A DNA stretch of 64,000 nucleotides from Rhodosporidiobolus odoratus (Eukaryota > Basidiomycota > Microbotryomycetes > Sporidiobolales > Sporidiobolaceae), in the NCBI GenBank assembly GCA_034387635.1, contig JAOANU010000018.1, forward strand, positions 248,001-312,000, written 5' to 3'. Positions 48,374-60,086 of this stretch are shown here, in pieces; within the stretch, counting starts at the first letter, position 1, and the number at the start of each line of letters is the position of its first letter. The translations under genes were made by a program, and so were the position numbers. The notes beneath the pieces are model-generated. The model saw only the letters and a list, made by a program, of their open reading frames with translations, was not told where the DNA came from and ran no database searches.

Positions 48374-50870
48374 ATGTTACCCCTCGAAGCAGCGATCAAC
48401 GACCCCTCCGCGACTAAGCCGGAAGATGTCAAAGCCGCTCAGGAGGAATTGCAGCTGAGAACTGCGGCAGAAAAACGGATTGTGAGAAAGTTGGATATGC
48501 TTCTGATGCCGATTCTGTTGGTCTCGTGTGCGTTTGTCTCGATGGGTCTTAAGTGCGCGAGTAGGCTGACCCCTTTGGATGGACTCTAGTCGGGTTGCAG
48601 TATTGGGACAAGGTACGTTTTTTTTTTTTTTTTTTTTTTTTTCCTTTCTTCGCGCGCGCTGGATGGATGATAGCATTGCGTTCGTACTGACCAGCTCAAC
48701 TACCTCATGTATAGGCTGTCATGGGTTCCGCCGCCGTTTTTGGCTTGCTCAAGGATCTCCACCTCACCACTTCGCACATCAACCCGGAAACGGGCAAGAC
48801 GGTCGTTTCCACTCTGCGCTACTCAACGGCGTCCGCCAGTTTCTACTGGGGGTATATAGCAGCCGTGCTACCTTGCGCACTTCTGCTGCAGAGATTGCCG
48901 CTCGTCAAGACCCTTTCCTGGCTCATGTACGCTTTTTTCATCCTATGTAAGCCAAAGCATGTCTGATCACCGCGGCTCTCACCTTTCCAGCCTCCTGTGG
49001 GGTATCACCGCTATCCTCACCGTCGTCTGCCATTCCTACCGAGGTGTCGTGGTTCAGCGCGTATTCTTGGGCATCCTTGAGGTGCGTTTTCTCGTTCTCC
49101 TCTTGCTTTCGGGTTGCCCTGACTGTATCGCCCGCCTCGCAGTCCTCTGTGTCCCCTGGCTTTGTCATGATCACCAACATGTGGTATAAGAAGAACGAGC
49201 AGGCAGCGCGCCTCGGTATCTGGTTCGCCCTTTTTGTTTGCCGAGCACTCCTCGTTCCCGACTAACTTGGAGCGGCGTACAGGTACTCTGCTACTGGGAT
49301 CTTCTCTGCTTTCTCGGGCGTTGTCAACTATGGGCTGGGCAGTGCAGGCGGACCTTCGCCGTGGAAGGTGCGCTTCATGCCTTTCTTTCTTTCTTCCCCG
49401 CCAATAGCTGACTGACCCGATCCTTTCCCTATCAGTACATGTACTACTTCGTACGGCTACTCTCCCTTTCACCAGATTATCCGCACCACGGTGAACGCCG
49501 TTCCTGACGTCCCTCCTTACACAGGCCGGCGGTTTCACCATCCTCTGGTCTTTCGTCCTTCTCCTCGTCGTCCCCGACTCACCTCGCACCTCGGGCCGGT
49601 GGTTCAACGAGACTGAGCGCGCCATCCTCATCCGTCGGTCGAGGGAGAACCTTTCTGGCCGCGTCGAGCTCGGCAGGTTCAACTGGAAGCAAGCCAAAGA
49701 GGCGGCGACCGATCTCAAGCTCTACGTGTTCCTCCTGATGGGCGCGGCTATCTATGTCACGAATGGGGCAGTGACAGCGTTCGCGACTTTAATCATCAAA
49801 AGGTACGATTTCTGTCCAAAACTTATTGCTGTTCTTTCCCGCGAGGCATACTGACAGCCTACCGTCTCGCCTTCTGTAGTTTCGGCTATTCCAGCCTGCA
49901 GACTATAGCTGTGTCTATACCCGGTGGCGTACGCTTTCCTTTCCTTGCGACAGCGACGATTTTAGCATTCAGAAGAGTGCAGAGTTGCCGCAGTCCTCTG
50001 ACGCCGTTCTCCCTCTGTTCTTAGATCTTCACCGCCGTCTTCATCTACTTCTTCACGTTCCTCTCCTCGCGCTGGAAAAACGGCCTCACCTATCTCATCC
50101 CTATTTCTTGCATTCCCGTCTTCATTGGCGCCGCGATCATCTGGGGTGCCAGCTGGGAGCATCGCGGTGTACCCCTCTTTGGCTGTGCGTGCTTTTCCTT
50201 CTCGTACGGCGATGGATAGCGAAGCTGACTCTTGTCGATCATCCTTTTCCTCACCTTGTCGCATTGGTTGCCTGCGCCTCTCTTTCTCGATACTGGCACC
50301 CTGCTTCCACATTACCACAGTCTACCTCCTCCCCACCTTCGGCTCTCCCTATGTCCTTCTCCTCGCCCTCGCATCCGCAAACGTCGCTGGATCAACGAAG
50401 AAGGCTATCGCGAGCGGCGCTATCTTCATCGGCTATTGCTGCGGCAACATCATCGGTACGCCAAACCTTCCCTTACAACGCTCGCCGTCGGTCATCCAGA
50501 CTGACTTGGGCCTCATGCTACAGGGCCGTACACCGTGTTCGTCGAAGAAAAGGATATCAAGTACCGCTCGACCTGGATTGCCCTCTACGTTTCTCTGGGC
50601 GCGGTCTGCGGTATGCTCCGGCCTCCTTACCGCCTCTAACATTCGCCTGACCTGATCCCATTTGCAGTTCTCTCCCTCGTTCTCCGCGTCCTCCTCGCCC
50701 GCGAGAACGCCCGTCGCGACGGTTCGGCAATCGAATCTGGCGCAGACGAGCAGGAGAAGCACGACTCTGCCACCTTGCGATCGGAGGAGGAGCGCGAGCT
50801 CGAGCTGGAGAAGAGCGAAAGGGAGGATCTGACCGATAAGGAGAACTCGGCATTTAGGTATACGCTTTAG
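48374..50870 (+). CDS. MFS permease of the anion:cation symporter (Dal5/allantoate) family
   Basis: Plasma-membrane transporter for an organic anion, vitamin or allantoate-like substrate. The start at 48374 gives MLPLEAAINDPSATKPEDVK, then a helix with EKRIVRKLDMLLMPILLVSF and the family motif GLQYWDKAVMGSAAVFGL, split by an intron containing a 25-T run. Further marks: STASASFYWGYIAAVLPCAL, GVVVQRVFLGILE, SSVSPGFVMITNMWYKKNEQ, ARLGIWYSATGIFSAFSG, NYGLG and PWKYMYY, a central loop PRTSGRWFNETERAILIRRS, then LKLYVFLLMGAAIYVTNGAV, SIPGGIFTAVFIYFFT, GAIFIGYCCGNIIGPYTV and STWIALYVSLGAVCVLSLVL. The C-terminus is acidic and charged (EEERELELEKSERED). About ten introns. Substrate is not decidable from sequence. 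Confidence 0.85.
48618..48642 (+). repeat. Poly(T) run of 25 inside an intron
   Basis: A run of 25 T begins right after the donor GTACG of the second intron of the Dal5-like permease. It leaves the coding sequence intact and is likely to vary in length. Confidence 0.85.
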
Positions 50871-51023
50871 ACATCTCATAGACCAGGGGAAGCAATGGAA
50901 TCCGAATTGCAGACAAAGGGCGTCCCTTTTCGTGTATAGGAACGTGTACGCTACAGAAGCATCTCCTCTTACAAAGACAACTGGCGAAAGACAGCAAGCG
51001 AGAGAAGCAAAGAACGGTGAGGT
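50871..51023. other. Short convergent 3' spacer
   Basis: 152 bp between two convergent stop codons. The 3' untranslated regions of the two transcripts probably overlap. Confidence 0.5.
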
Positions 51024-54000
51024 TTAGGCGCGAGCAACCTTGTTCGAGTCAAACTCGATCTGCATGCCCGTAGGGAAGGTCGAGGACGAGTCTGCGAAAG
51101 ATCAAGCCGAGATAATCAGAACAGCGTAGAGGAGGAAAAAGCCAACGGAGAAAATGACTTACTGTCGTGACGAAGGTAAGTCCTCATGCCGAGAGGGCCC
51201 TTCATGGCACCGAGATCGCCAGCCTTGCCCTCAGCGCGAGCAACGTTCGAATGCATGAACAACTCGCGAATGATAGCGAGCGCAAAGGTCGAGTTGAGGG
51301 ACTCGCCTTGCCCTGCGGGCGAGACGAAAAACAGCATCAAAGAAAGGTGAGAGGGTACCGATTAGGAAAGATAACGCACTGTTCGTAATACCCTGAATGC
51401 GATCCGTGAGCATGTAGACGCCTGGCTGGTGGTCGAGCGAGAACTTATTCGGGTCTTTGATGAACTTCTGGTCGCGGTTGGCCGCAGCCATGTCGACCCA
51501 GACAAGTTGGTCCTTCTCGATGCGGACTCGCTCATTGCCGTCCTTACCGTCGAGGACGGTCGTATCGACTGTGGCGCGACGAGCGAACCCGGTAACGGCG
51601 GGCTGAAGACGGAGTGCCTCCTCGACGACTTTCTGTAAACAGTCGAGAAGGAAGAGCTGAGTCAGCTACGGGAGCGGAGGAAGAGTACTCGGAGAAAAGA
51701 AAAGAACGCACCCCGATTGTAGCGTCCGGAACAACGCCAGCGTTCATTTGCGCTGCCCTCGAAAGCTCGGTGTGAGCATTTTTGTTTTCGGGGCGAAGGA
51801 CGCAGTCTACAATGTTCGCGACGGCTGAAGGGAGAAGGAGGGCAAAGGAAGAAAGGGACAGGGAAGGCAGAAACCAGCTTCAGCGAAGGAGACTCGAAGA
51901 GCAAGGGAAAGGAGCAGAAACAAGACGAACCAGAAACGACCGTGACGAAGGAAACTGCGGTAGTCTGAAGAAGACCAGCAAGCTCTTCAACAGGGCGGTT
52001 GGAGGACTTGAGGAAGCGCTCGTAGAACTGGAAAGCCCTGTCGGAGAGGATGAGCTTGCCACTTGACTTGCCGGTGAGCGTCTCCCTCACGTCGGCGGCG
52101 AGAGTGTGGAGAGCGGACTACAAGCAGACGAGTGCACTGTCAGCTAGAGGACGAATGGCGTAGGAAGTATGGGAACTGACCGGAATCCCGTTGACCTGGT
52201 TGAGGCGCCACTCAATCACGCTGCGAAGGATTTCGGCATCCTTCTTCGCCTTCTCACGGAGCTTGTAGCCGACGGTTGGGTCGAAGCTGCAGAGAGGGCT
52301 GTGTCAGAAGCAACGGACAGAGAGGACAAAATCTGCTCACTTGGCGTAGACGAAAGTCCAGCAGTTGCTGAGCATCTCGTAAAGGCTCTTCGGAGTGAAG
52401 AGTCCGAAAGAGTACTTGTCGTCCGGCTTCATCGGCAGTCCAAGAGTCTGGGCAAGGTAATTCATGGCGACCGGGACGACGAGATCGTTGACGACGTCGA
52501 GACGCATCCTGCCCCCCTTCTCGTACGCCCAACCCTGCTGACTGATCTGCTGCTTGGTCGCCTCACCGACCTGAGCGAGGAGGAGCTGAGCCCAGTGAGG
52601 CGGGAAGAGCGCGGCCCCGAGCGCTCCCTTGGCCTCTTCACGCCTAGCCGGAGTGTCGAAAGCCTCAAAGTGAGAAAGGAAAGCAGGCTCGGGGTAGCGG
52701 TCCTGCAGGGCCTTGAGGTGAGCGCCGTAAATGTTCTTGTACGTCTTCTGGTCGTTGAACACTTCTTTTGCCGCCTTATGGCTCGTGAGGATGGCCCAGT
52801 CGGGAACGGCGACGGGGCGGGAGGCGTTGTACCTCTCGGCAATTTGAAGGTTCTTCAAGATTTCGCCCGTGATGTGTGGCGTGGTGAAGGGGAAGAGAGC
52901 GTACTGCGGGGTATGCGAAACGTCAATGGGTGTGGAGTGACCAGCGAGAAAGGATCGACTTACTGTCGAGTTGAAGGTGTAGAATTGAGGGAAGTGGCGG
53001 AGGAGAAGCTGCAGAAAACGAATGAATGTGGGTCAGAGAATCCATCTTGAAGACGACTCGACAAACGGATGAACGACCAAAAAGGTAGAGAATGCGAAAG
53101 GGAGGGAAGAAAGGCAGGAAAGAAGGGCTCACCTTGCTGATGCTGCCACCAAAGGCTCCGTTGTCAAGCTCCGGTTGCAGGTCCTTCCATTGGAAGGAGG
53201 TGAGGTTACCAGCGGTGTAGTCGGAGGTGAGCTGCAGGGTAATCAAGCGGATTAGCGAGGAGGATGCCATTGAGCCGGGAGGGGGACGCACATAGCGGTC
53301 GCCCCTGACAAGCGCAGCCGCGTCACTCAAGATGGCGCTGCGTAGTAGAGCGCAGATAAGCGTTTAGAGCCACTTGAAACGGGAAGTGAAAAGGAAGAAA
53401 CCTCACCGAGAAATGGTGTAACCGGGGCAAAGACCAGAACCCTCCATACTCGGCTTAGCCTGTTCACAAGCCAATCCAGGCATGAGCTCGAGGTGAGAAA
53501 CGTCTCCGTACAAGCGACGAGCGGTCTCAGCAATCTCCGGGTCGGGGTTCCATTCCTCGAACGTCTTGTACTCGGTGAGGTTGAGGAAAGTGCGGAACTC
53601 GTTGAGGGTAGCGCAGTTCCACTTCATGCGAGAAGTAGCCATGCCCATGACGTCGATGATCTTCATGACGGCGGGTACACCTATGAACGATGGCCATGGG
53701 TAACGCCTCAGAGGTGGCAGGAGATAAGCGGAACTCACCGCGAGCCTTGAAAGCGCCGGCGATGTTGTCAGTCGCCTCGGTCAGGACACGAACGATGTCC
53801 TCATCACTGTAGCGCGGAAGACAACGGGTCAGCCTGGGCAAGCTTCGAAGCGAGTGAAGGAGAGAAGCCACGCACCGGAAAGGTCCCGCCCCGTCCTCAC
53901 CCGTCCTCTTCAGATCGCCGAAGCACCATTTCGTCGGGTCTTCTCCCACCTGAGCGGAAAGCCCCTCATAGACTTTGCGGAAGTCTGAGCGGTCGAGCTG

Positions 54001-56206
54001 CCAAGGCGAAAAGGTGAGTAAGGTTGAGGAGATAGAGGGAAAGAGAAGGGAGAAAGGGAACGCACATCGTCGAACGCCTTGTCCGAGCCGAGGAACTCGC
54101 GCATCAAGCCTTCGAGCCACTGCTCATCTTTCTCGCCGATTGCCATGTGCCTGGAGAGGAGTCCTCCGAGTTTCAGCATGGAGAGGAGGAGAGAAGGGGG
54201 ACGTGACGGAAGACTCACCAACGGTAGACTGCGAGGTAGAGAAGACCAGCAGCAAGTCAGCAACATAACAAACTTTGTAGACGCAACAGCGGAAGGGAGA
54301 TTCGAGCAGTAAGCAGAAAGGAATGCACAACGTACGGAGGTTGAACTCGACCGAGACCGCGTTACCGGTACCGCGAGCGAGGGTGCCGTCAATGAGGCTC
54401 TTGATCTCGCCAGTCGGGACGAGCGACCAGGTCGACATGGTAGCGTTGACATGGAGGATGCAACGGATGTAGTCCCTGCGGATTGGGGGGTATTTGTCCG
54501 AAAGAGCGGGGGTACGGTTAGTTGCTGCAGGGGACCCGACAAAACAGAGGAAAAGATGAGACTGACTGGAAGATTACATTCTGGAACCAGCCGCAGTTGA
54601 TGAGCCTGGGCAAGCAATAGTCGTAAGAAGCCTGCAACACAAACACGAGAGGGGACAAACACGCACCTTGCAGTTTGGAACAGTTCCTCGTCTTGAGCCT
54701 TGCGCTCATCGTCATCGAGACTCTCCCATTGGGGGAACTTGCCGTTCTGGTTGATCTCGACAAGCTTACGGACGATCCAGTTGTGATTACTACAATGATG
54801 CGGTTTAGTCAGTCGACGAAGTCCACGAAGGCGGGAGAGGCAGAAGAAGCTCAACCGGGAGAAGACGATACCGAGGGCAATGGTCGCAGGCGGCATCAGG
54901 AAGAGACGCTGGCTCGCGAGCACATCCGGATGAATTTCGCCTTCGAAGCCAGTGCGGATCTTGAGCTGCTCCTCCTCGGTGTTCCCCTGACAAATAGAAG
55001 AAAAGGCTTCAGCTTGCGCACTTGCTGGGGAAATCAGAAGGTTGATAACGCACGTAAAGCGGAGACAAGTCGAGGTAAGAACTGGCGTCGTTGATGTTAG
55101 GATCCTCGCGAGACGTGTTGAAGCACGAGTGGGTGATGAGTGTCGCAAAGGCAAAGAGGAGCGACCTGGAGAAAGGATGGTCAAGGTGAGCGGAATTCGA
55201 GCCTTCTCAATCGAGACGTACGAGATACCCGAGGGGTGAGGGGTGAACTCTTTGCGCTTCATCAGGGCGTCGAAGACGAGACTCGGTTCGGGGAGGTTGT
55301 TGGGCTGAGCGTGGACGGCCGGCACATCGCGGGCGTAGGCTGTCAAGGGTTGGAAGGAAAGGTTAGATCCGCTGCCGCAGCGTTAGGGAAGCAGCAGAGA
55401 GGAGGCGAACGCTGGCCGGCTGCCCCGAGGGAAGGCATGAAGATGTTGTTGCCACTACCGTCAGCCGAGCGGAACCTGCTCTCTCCTACGAAGCTGGTCG
55501 GTGGGTGAGGCAGGTCGTTCCAGAGAAGGCGGACGAAGCGGTTCTGAAGGGAGGTGCCGATGGGCGAATCCTCGGGAAGCGTCGAGAGCAGCTCGATGAC
55601 CTGTTGCGTTGAGGTATCGCAGACTAGTTAGCAGAAGGGGCATGGTTGGTGAGAAGGGAAGTCCGCTTACCTGTTCGAGGAGAAGGCGGCGATCGTCGAG
55701 AGGCTCTCCAGCCTGCGAGAGACCGCTCACGATGGTCTTGGCATCTATCGTGGACGCATCGGAAGCGTCGGCCGAGCCAGAATGCGAGCGATGCGACCGA
55801 GCGGAGCCAACGAAGGGGGTTAGGGAAAAAAGAAGCGCGAAGTTCAGGTCAGCTTCGCTCCCCCTTGCCCACCACCGGTGATAGAGTAGAGCAGAAACGC
55901 ACCGCGAACGAGCGTCCCCTCCTTGAGCTGCTCCAGAAGCGAGATGAGCGGATTAGCCTGAGTCTTCTTCTCATCGCCATTCTCGGTCGGGTTGTCGTTG
56001 AGAGCGAGCTGGGCGATGTGGAGTGCCTTCAGAGAGGTAGAAGCGTCAGTCCGATCCTCAAGGAAAGAAGAGGAAGGACGGAGTCGTACCGTCGAGGCTA
56101 CCGATCTGGCGCCGGCGATGATTCCGCCGCGAGGGGAGACCGGAGCAGGAGGGACTTGAACCTCTTCTTGAGGCTGACCGGCGATCTTGGGAGCGGGTGG
56201 AAGCAT
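51024..56206 (-). CDS. Psi-factor (linoleate) oxygenase, heme peroxidase/dioxygenase plus P450-like domain
   Basis: Oxygenates C18 fatty acids to hydroperoxides that act as developmental signals. The start at 56206 gives MLPPAPKIAGQPQEEV; about 20 exons make roughly 1,050 residues. The peroxidase domain shows LLWNDLPHPPTSFVG, the distal-His region LFAFATLITHSCFNT, DASSYLDLSPLYGNTEEEQL, NHNWIVRKLVEIN, the heme-proximal LLYRWHMAIG (Tyr radical and His ligand; partly in a 10-nt microexon), and GMATSRMKWNCATLNEFRTF. The C-terminal P450-like domain runs from KTYKNIYGAHL to the end. It has an I-helix-like TTAVSFVTVV, EEALRLQPAVTGFARR and the conserved ANxxQ as AAANRDQ. The heme-thiolate position reads ITNRQGESLNSTF with no Cys. 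By analogy with PpoC this suggests a dioxygenase without a heme-thiolate isomerase. It ends MQIEFDSNKVARA. Confidence 0.88.
54219..54228 (-). other. 10-nt microexon encoding the catalytic Tyr of the oxygenase
   Basis: Exon TCTACCGTTG lies between an acceptor CTCGCAG and a GTGAGT donor. The upstream exon ends at 54336 (AACCTCC) and the downstream exon begins at 54150 (GCACATGG). Joined, they read FNLLYRWHMAIG, the invariant proximal motif of fatty-acid dioxygenases. Ten bases is not a multiple of three, so skipping shifts the frame and removes the Tyr. Confidence 0.82.
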
Positions 56207-56601
56207 CTGTGAATCGATTGAGTGGAGTGGGGTGGACTTGAGATCGAGGGGGGAAGGAGGGGCAAAAGAGAAAAGAAGGTTAGCACTCGGCGGTACTATC
56301 AGCTGGGTGAGGAAAGACTCACAATGCGAGGGTGAGCGAGGACTGCAAGTGTGAGTGCTTGCGAGGTGACAGGGAGAAGGAGGGGAGAGAGAGAGAGAGA
56401 GAGAAAGGTGAAAAAACAAAGTTCGGGGTTTCCCTCTGATGTCCCCGCTTGCCGCGTCTCCTGAACTGCACCGCCAGATGCGTATTCAAGGGAAAGTGAT
56501 GACCAGTCCTTGCACTGGCGTACGCTGCATATTCAGTACAAGAATACAGCCCGTTCCTACCTCTTCTCCGGTCGTACATCCACCCACCTGGTACACCGCC
56601 T
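56207..56601. promoter_or_regulatory. Oxygenase upstream region with (GA)n tract
   Basis: 395 bp between PHO8's stop and the oxygenase's start, both on the minus strand. A 20-nt GA repeat at 56385-56404 reads as a CT tract in the oxygenase's direction, 180-200 bp before its ATG; such pyrimidine tracts are common near fungal transcription starts. Confidence 0.5.
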
Positions 56602-59405
56602 TCAGAAATCGCCATGATAATGCTTCAACACGCTCGTTTGCCCGGTCGAAGTACCGGCTTCGGGCTTGAACCAGCTCGCGAGCTTTTCGTTAAGCTCAAG
56701 GGTCACGACTGCCGATGCAAGGAAAGTGAGAAACAGGTCAAGTGGGGAGACCGGGACGAGGTGGGCAAGGATAGGAGGCTTACCCTCATGATGTACTCCC
56801 TGCAAACGCGCGGAGTTGTTAGCGACGGTGCAGGAAAGGCGAACAAGGAGAGAACGAACGTACCATCGTGTGCGCGATGTGCTGGCCAATGTCAGTGTTC
56901 TCGACATTGCCTGTCAAACCGGACGAGTTGTGCCCATACGCATACAGGTTGACATCTACGCCCGAGTGACCCGCAGTTGACCATCCGACTTGCGCTCGTC
57001 GAGAGATCTGGAAGCAATGCGCATCGAAGAGAAGGGTACGTCGCAAGCCAGGAGAAGGGAGTGAAGCGAAAAAGGATCCTTGTAAGCCGCAGCCGACCAG
57101 CTTGGCCCACCTGAGCTGGACGCTGAAGTTAGGAGAGACATACCGCATCTGCCAATACTCTATTCGCCCAGTACGCGTCCGTCCTAGCTTGCCAAACCCG
57201 ATCGATTTCGGAGCTTGCCGCGTCGTTGATGCCTAGCCCGTCTTCAAGGACTTCGCTGACGATTTCTTCTCGGGTAATGGCAGGATAGCGAGAGGCGATG
57301 AGACTGCCGAGGTAAGAAGTCGAGTGGGTCGCAGCGAGGAGGGCGTCGGGATACCTGCGGTCAGGAGGTGGATGAGTGATGAATCGACTGAGGAGAAACC
57401 TTTGCGCACCATAGATATTCTGGGTAAACCGTCTCATTGAGTTGCCTTCCGAGTGCCAATCCGCCCGTCTCGTGATCCGATACAGAGATAAGCATCGTCG
57501 AGATACCTTGCTCGTTTTGCTCTTTGACCCACTTCTTGACGTATTGCACGGTGATTTGATAGGCGAGCATATCGGACACGTGACCTATGGGGTCGTTGTT
57601 GTGGCTAGTCGTGAGATGAGGCGGGGGCGTACGGAAAAGGTGGGTTGGGAAGGTCAGCTTGCAGAGAACAGGCAGGAGCGGACATGGAGAGGACGCACGC
57701 AGCCATGTCTATTCGGCTGCCCTCGATCATGAGAAAGAATCCCTTCCCTCTCGACCCAGCTTGTGAGAGGTACTTGAGGGCGTGGGTGGTCCTGCGTAGG
57801 TAGAGAGTCAGGTGCGGCCTGTGAAATAGTCAATCATGACAACACGCACATCTCTCTCAAGCTCGGTTGCTCATCGGCTGTCGTAGTGACGCGCTGCCGA
57901 TCGATCTCATATTCCATATGCTGCAAGGATTAACATCAGCAAACATGGAGGAGGTCAGATACGGCAAGTGAGAAGGAAAAGAAAAGCCATGCACATCGTC
58001 CGCAAACAATCCCAGTACCGTCCCCTCCTCATGCGCACCCTCCTCATGGTACGCCCTCAACGCCGCCATCCCCTCCAAAACCTTAATCCCCTTAGCCCTC
58101 GCCGCCTCGAGCAGATCCTTCCCATCCGTCCTACAACTTCCTCTCGTCCCATTGGGAAGGAAGAAACACCTCCCCCCACCCAACGCAAAATCCACCGTTA
58201 ACCCCTGTCCTGTCCCCGCTTCATCCACCAAAAACTCGGCAATCGCACTCTCGAGGTCCCGATCAACGACGTGCGCGTAAAAGGAGGCGGGGGTGGCGTG
58301 CGTTATGCGGGAGGTGGCGACGAGGCCGGTAGAGTACCCGACGGATTTGGCCGCTTCGAGGAGGGTCCCACAAGGAGTTTTTAGAGGGGTGACCCCGATC
58401 CCGCCGTTGTAAGTCTTCAAGCCGCAGGAAAAGGCGGTAGCGCCGGCGGCCGAGTCTGCACTTACCAGGTTCTGCATCAGTATACGCGTCTACCGGGTGA
58501 GGTACCGAACCTTCATAGTGTGAGCACAAAAGGAAAGAAACTGACCGGTAATCAGCGAATTGGCGGATCTCGTCTGCAAAGAACCACTGAGATCAGCTGC
58601 AGCGCGTCTCTACAAGTCCCCGCACGGAGAGTACGCACTCGAGAAGTTCCCACCAGCATCTCATCCAGCGGCAACCGCCCCCTCACGCCTTTCCCCTCAA
58701 ACCCCTCCGCCAAAGTCGCCCACACCGACTCGTTGAGCAGACTCCTGGCTTTTCCGTTCGCAGACAGGGTACTCGAGTTTGTGCTGGCCAGATAGTGCAC
58801 ATAAGAGCGGGCCATAGTCTCAGAGGCGGGTCCTGCCGATCGTTCAGACTGTCAGCTCATTCGACGCTTCTTCGAAGAATTGGGGAAGGCAAGAGCGCGC
58901 GCACCCATTCCATCGCTGATCATCAATATGATCTGTATCTTGGGACCTTGTCCCCCAAACCTCGTCGCCAAGCTAAGCAGAGTTGTTCCAGCATAAGCGA
59001 TCGTCAACAACCCAAGCAACCCTAGTAGGACGAACGTCCAATGTCGAGGTCTTCGTCGAGGATGTTGTCGGACGAACAGGACCTCTTCAGCAGTAGGGAT
59101 GTGAAGGGCAGTGTGATGGTGGTGAGGAGGCTGCCGGCGAGATGAGGATGTCGATGAGGTTGATGGTTTCTCTCGTTCGTCTCCGAAAGCTGTGGGAGGG
59201 TACACAGTCTTTGTCACTAATGGAGAAGGTGCTCGCTCGAGCAAGGACTCGGTTGCGGAAGATGCTGATGCTGTTTCCTGCCGGTCGGTGGTGGGGCCGC
59301 CGAACGAGATCTTAGCGATAAGGCGGACAGCGGGGGAGCAGGAGAGATACGTACTTCGTCTAGGATGAAATGCTGTGGCGTCCCAGGTCGACTCAGCGAA
59401 GTCAT
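56602..59405 (-). CDS. PHO8: Vacuolar alkaline phosphatase (Pho8 type)
   Basis: Removes phosphate from many substrates in the vacuole. The start at 59405 gives MTSLSRPGTPQHFILDE, a cytosolic leader of about 100 residues, then one signal-anchor helix WTFVLLGLLGLLTIAYAGTT. Catalytic blocks: metal Asp in ILMISDGMG, the phosphorylated Ser in DSAAGATAFSCGLKTYNGGI, ATSRITHATPASFYAHVVDR, LALGGGR-type FALGGGRCFFLP, FFLMIEGSRIDMAAHNNDP, SDHETGGLALGRQ and the metal His in STAGHSGVDVNLYAYGHNSS. The last exon ends VVTLELNEKLASWFKPEAGT and KHYHGDF before the TGA at 56602-56604. At least eleven introns. All key Asp/Ser/His residues that can be seen are conserved, so the enzyme should be active. The type II topology favours the vacuolar enzyme over a secreted one. 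Confidence 0.92.
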
Positions 59406-60086
59406 GGTGCCATAAGCGGTAAAATGGAGAACGGCGACTCGACGATGAGGATTAGACGTCGAGGTCGAGTTTCAGGACTCAAGCAAGGCGAATGGCGAGT
59501 GAGCAGATTGATCTCGACAGTTCTCTGGCTGTGCGGCTGCTCCTCCAGCCGTACGCGATCAAAGGAGGCGCGGAGGAAAAGAGCCAGAGTGTTTTCGCGA
59601 GTGCCCCGTACAGCAGAACGAGATACAAAGTCCGTATCAGGACCGAGAAAGCCTGTCAGAAGTATGGGGGAGTCAGAGAGGGGACCTTGCAAGTTCTGCA
59701 ATGAAAGACCGCAAAACCGACGACGAGGAAAACCTAAGAAATCTTATCGTGTCTATCTGAACACCTGTGGACTGACGCGCCTGGCGCTGTACGATGGAAG
59801 CAGTAGCTAAGGGCAGCTAAAGGAAGGGCAAGAGGATACCTGCGAGATGAGTGGTACAACGACGGGCCGAACCTGGTCGGGAAAAGAGGGAAAGCATAGA
59901 TATAGTGGTATATCACGCAATGCGGATACTGCTTCAGGCCCAGTTTTTTTCTACCGTCAACCTCGAATGGTCGCAAAAGGTCGCTCCCATGTCGCTCTCC
60001 ACCACTGCATATCAGTATGCCACCCTCGTACCCAGCCAAAGCACAGCACACTCGACGGCTGAGTAAGGGAGGACCAGGGTACAAGC
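59406..60086. other. Spacer upstream of PHO8
   Basis: 680 bp between PHO8's start and the GT69-fragment's stop (both on the minus strand). Short ORFs on both strands without domains. Probably PHO8's promoter; no CACGTG/T-type phosphate-response element was noticed. Confidence 0.45.

Noticed and set aside
52169..53050. A 293-codon plus-strand open frame inside the oxygenase gene
   Set aside because: It runs across several introns and exons of the oxygenase on the other strand and has no recognisable domain.
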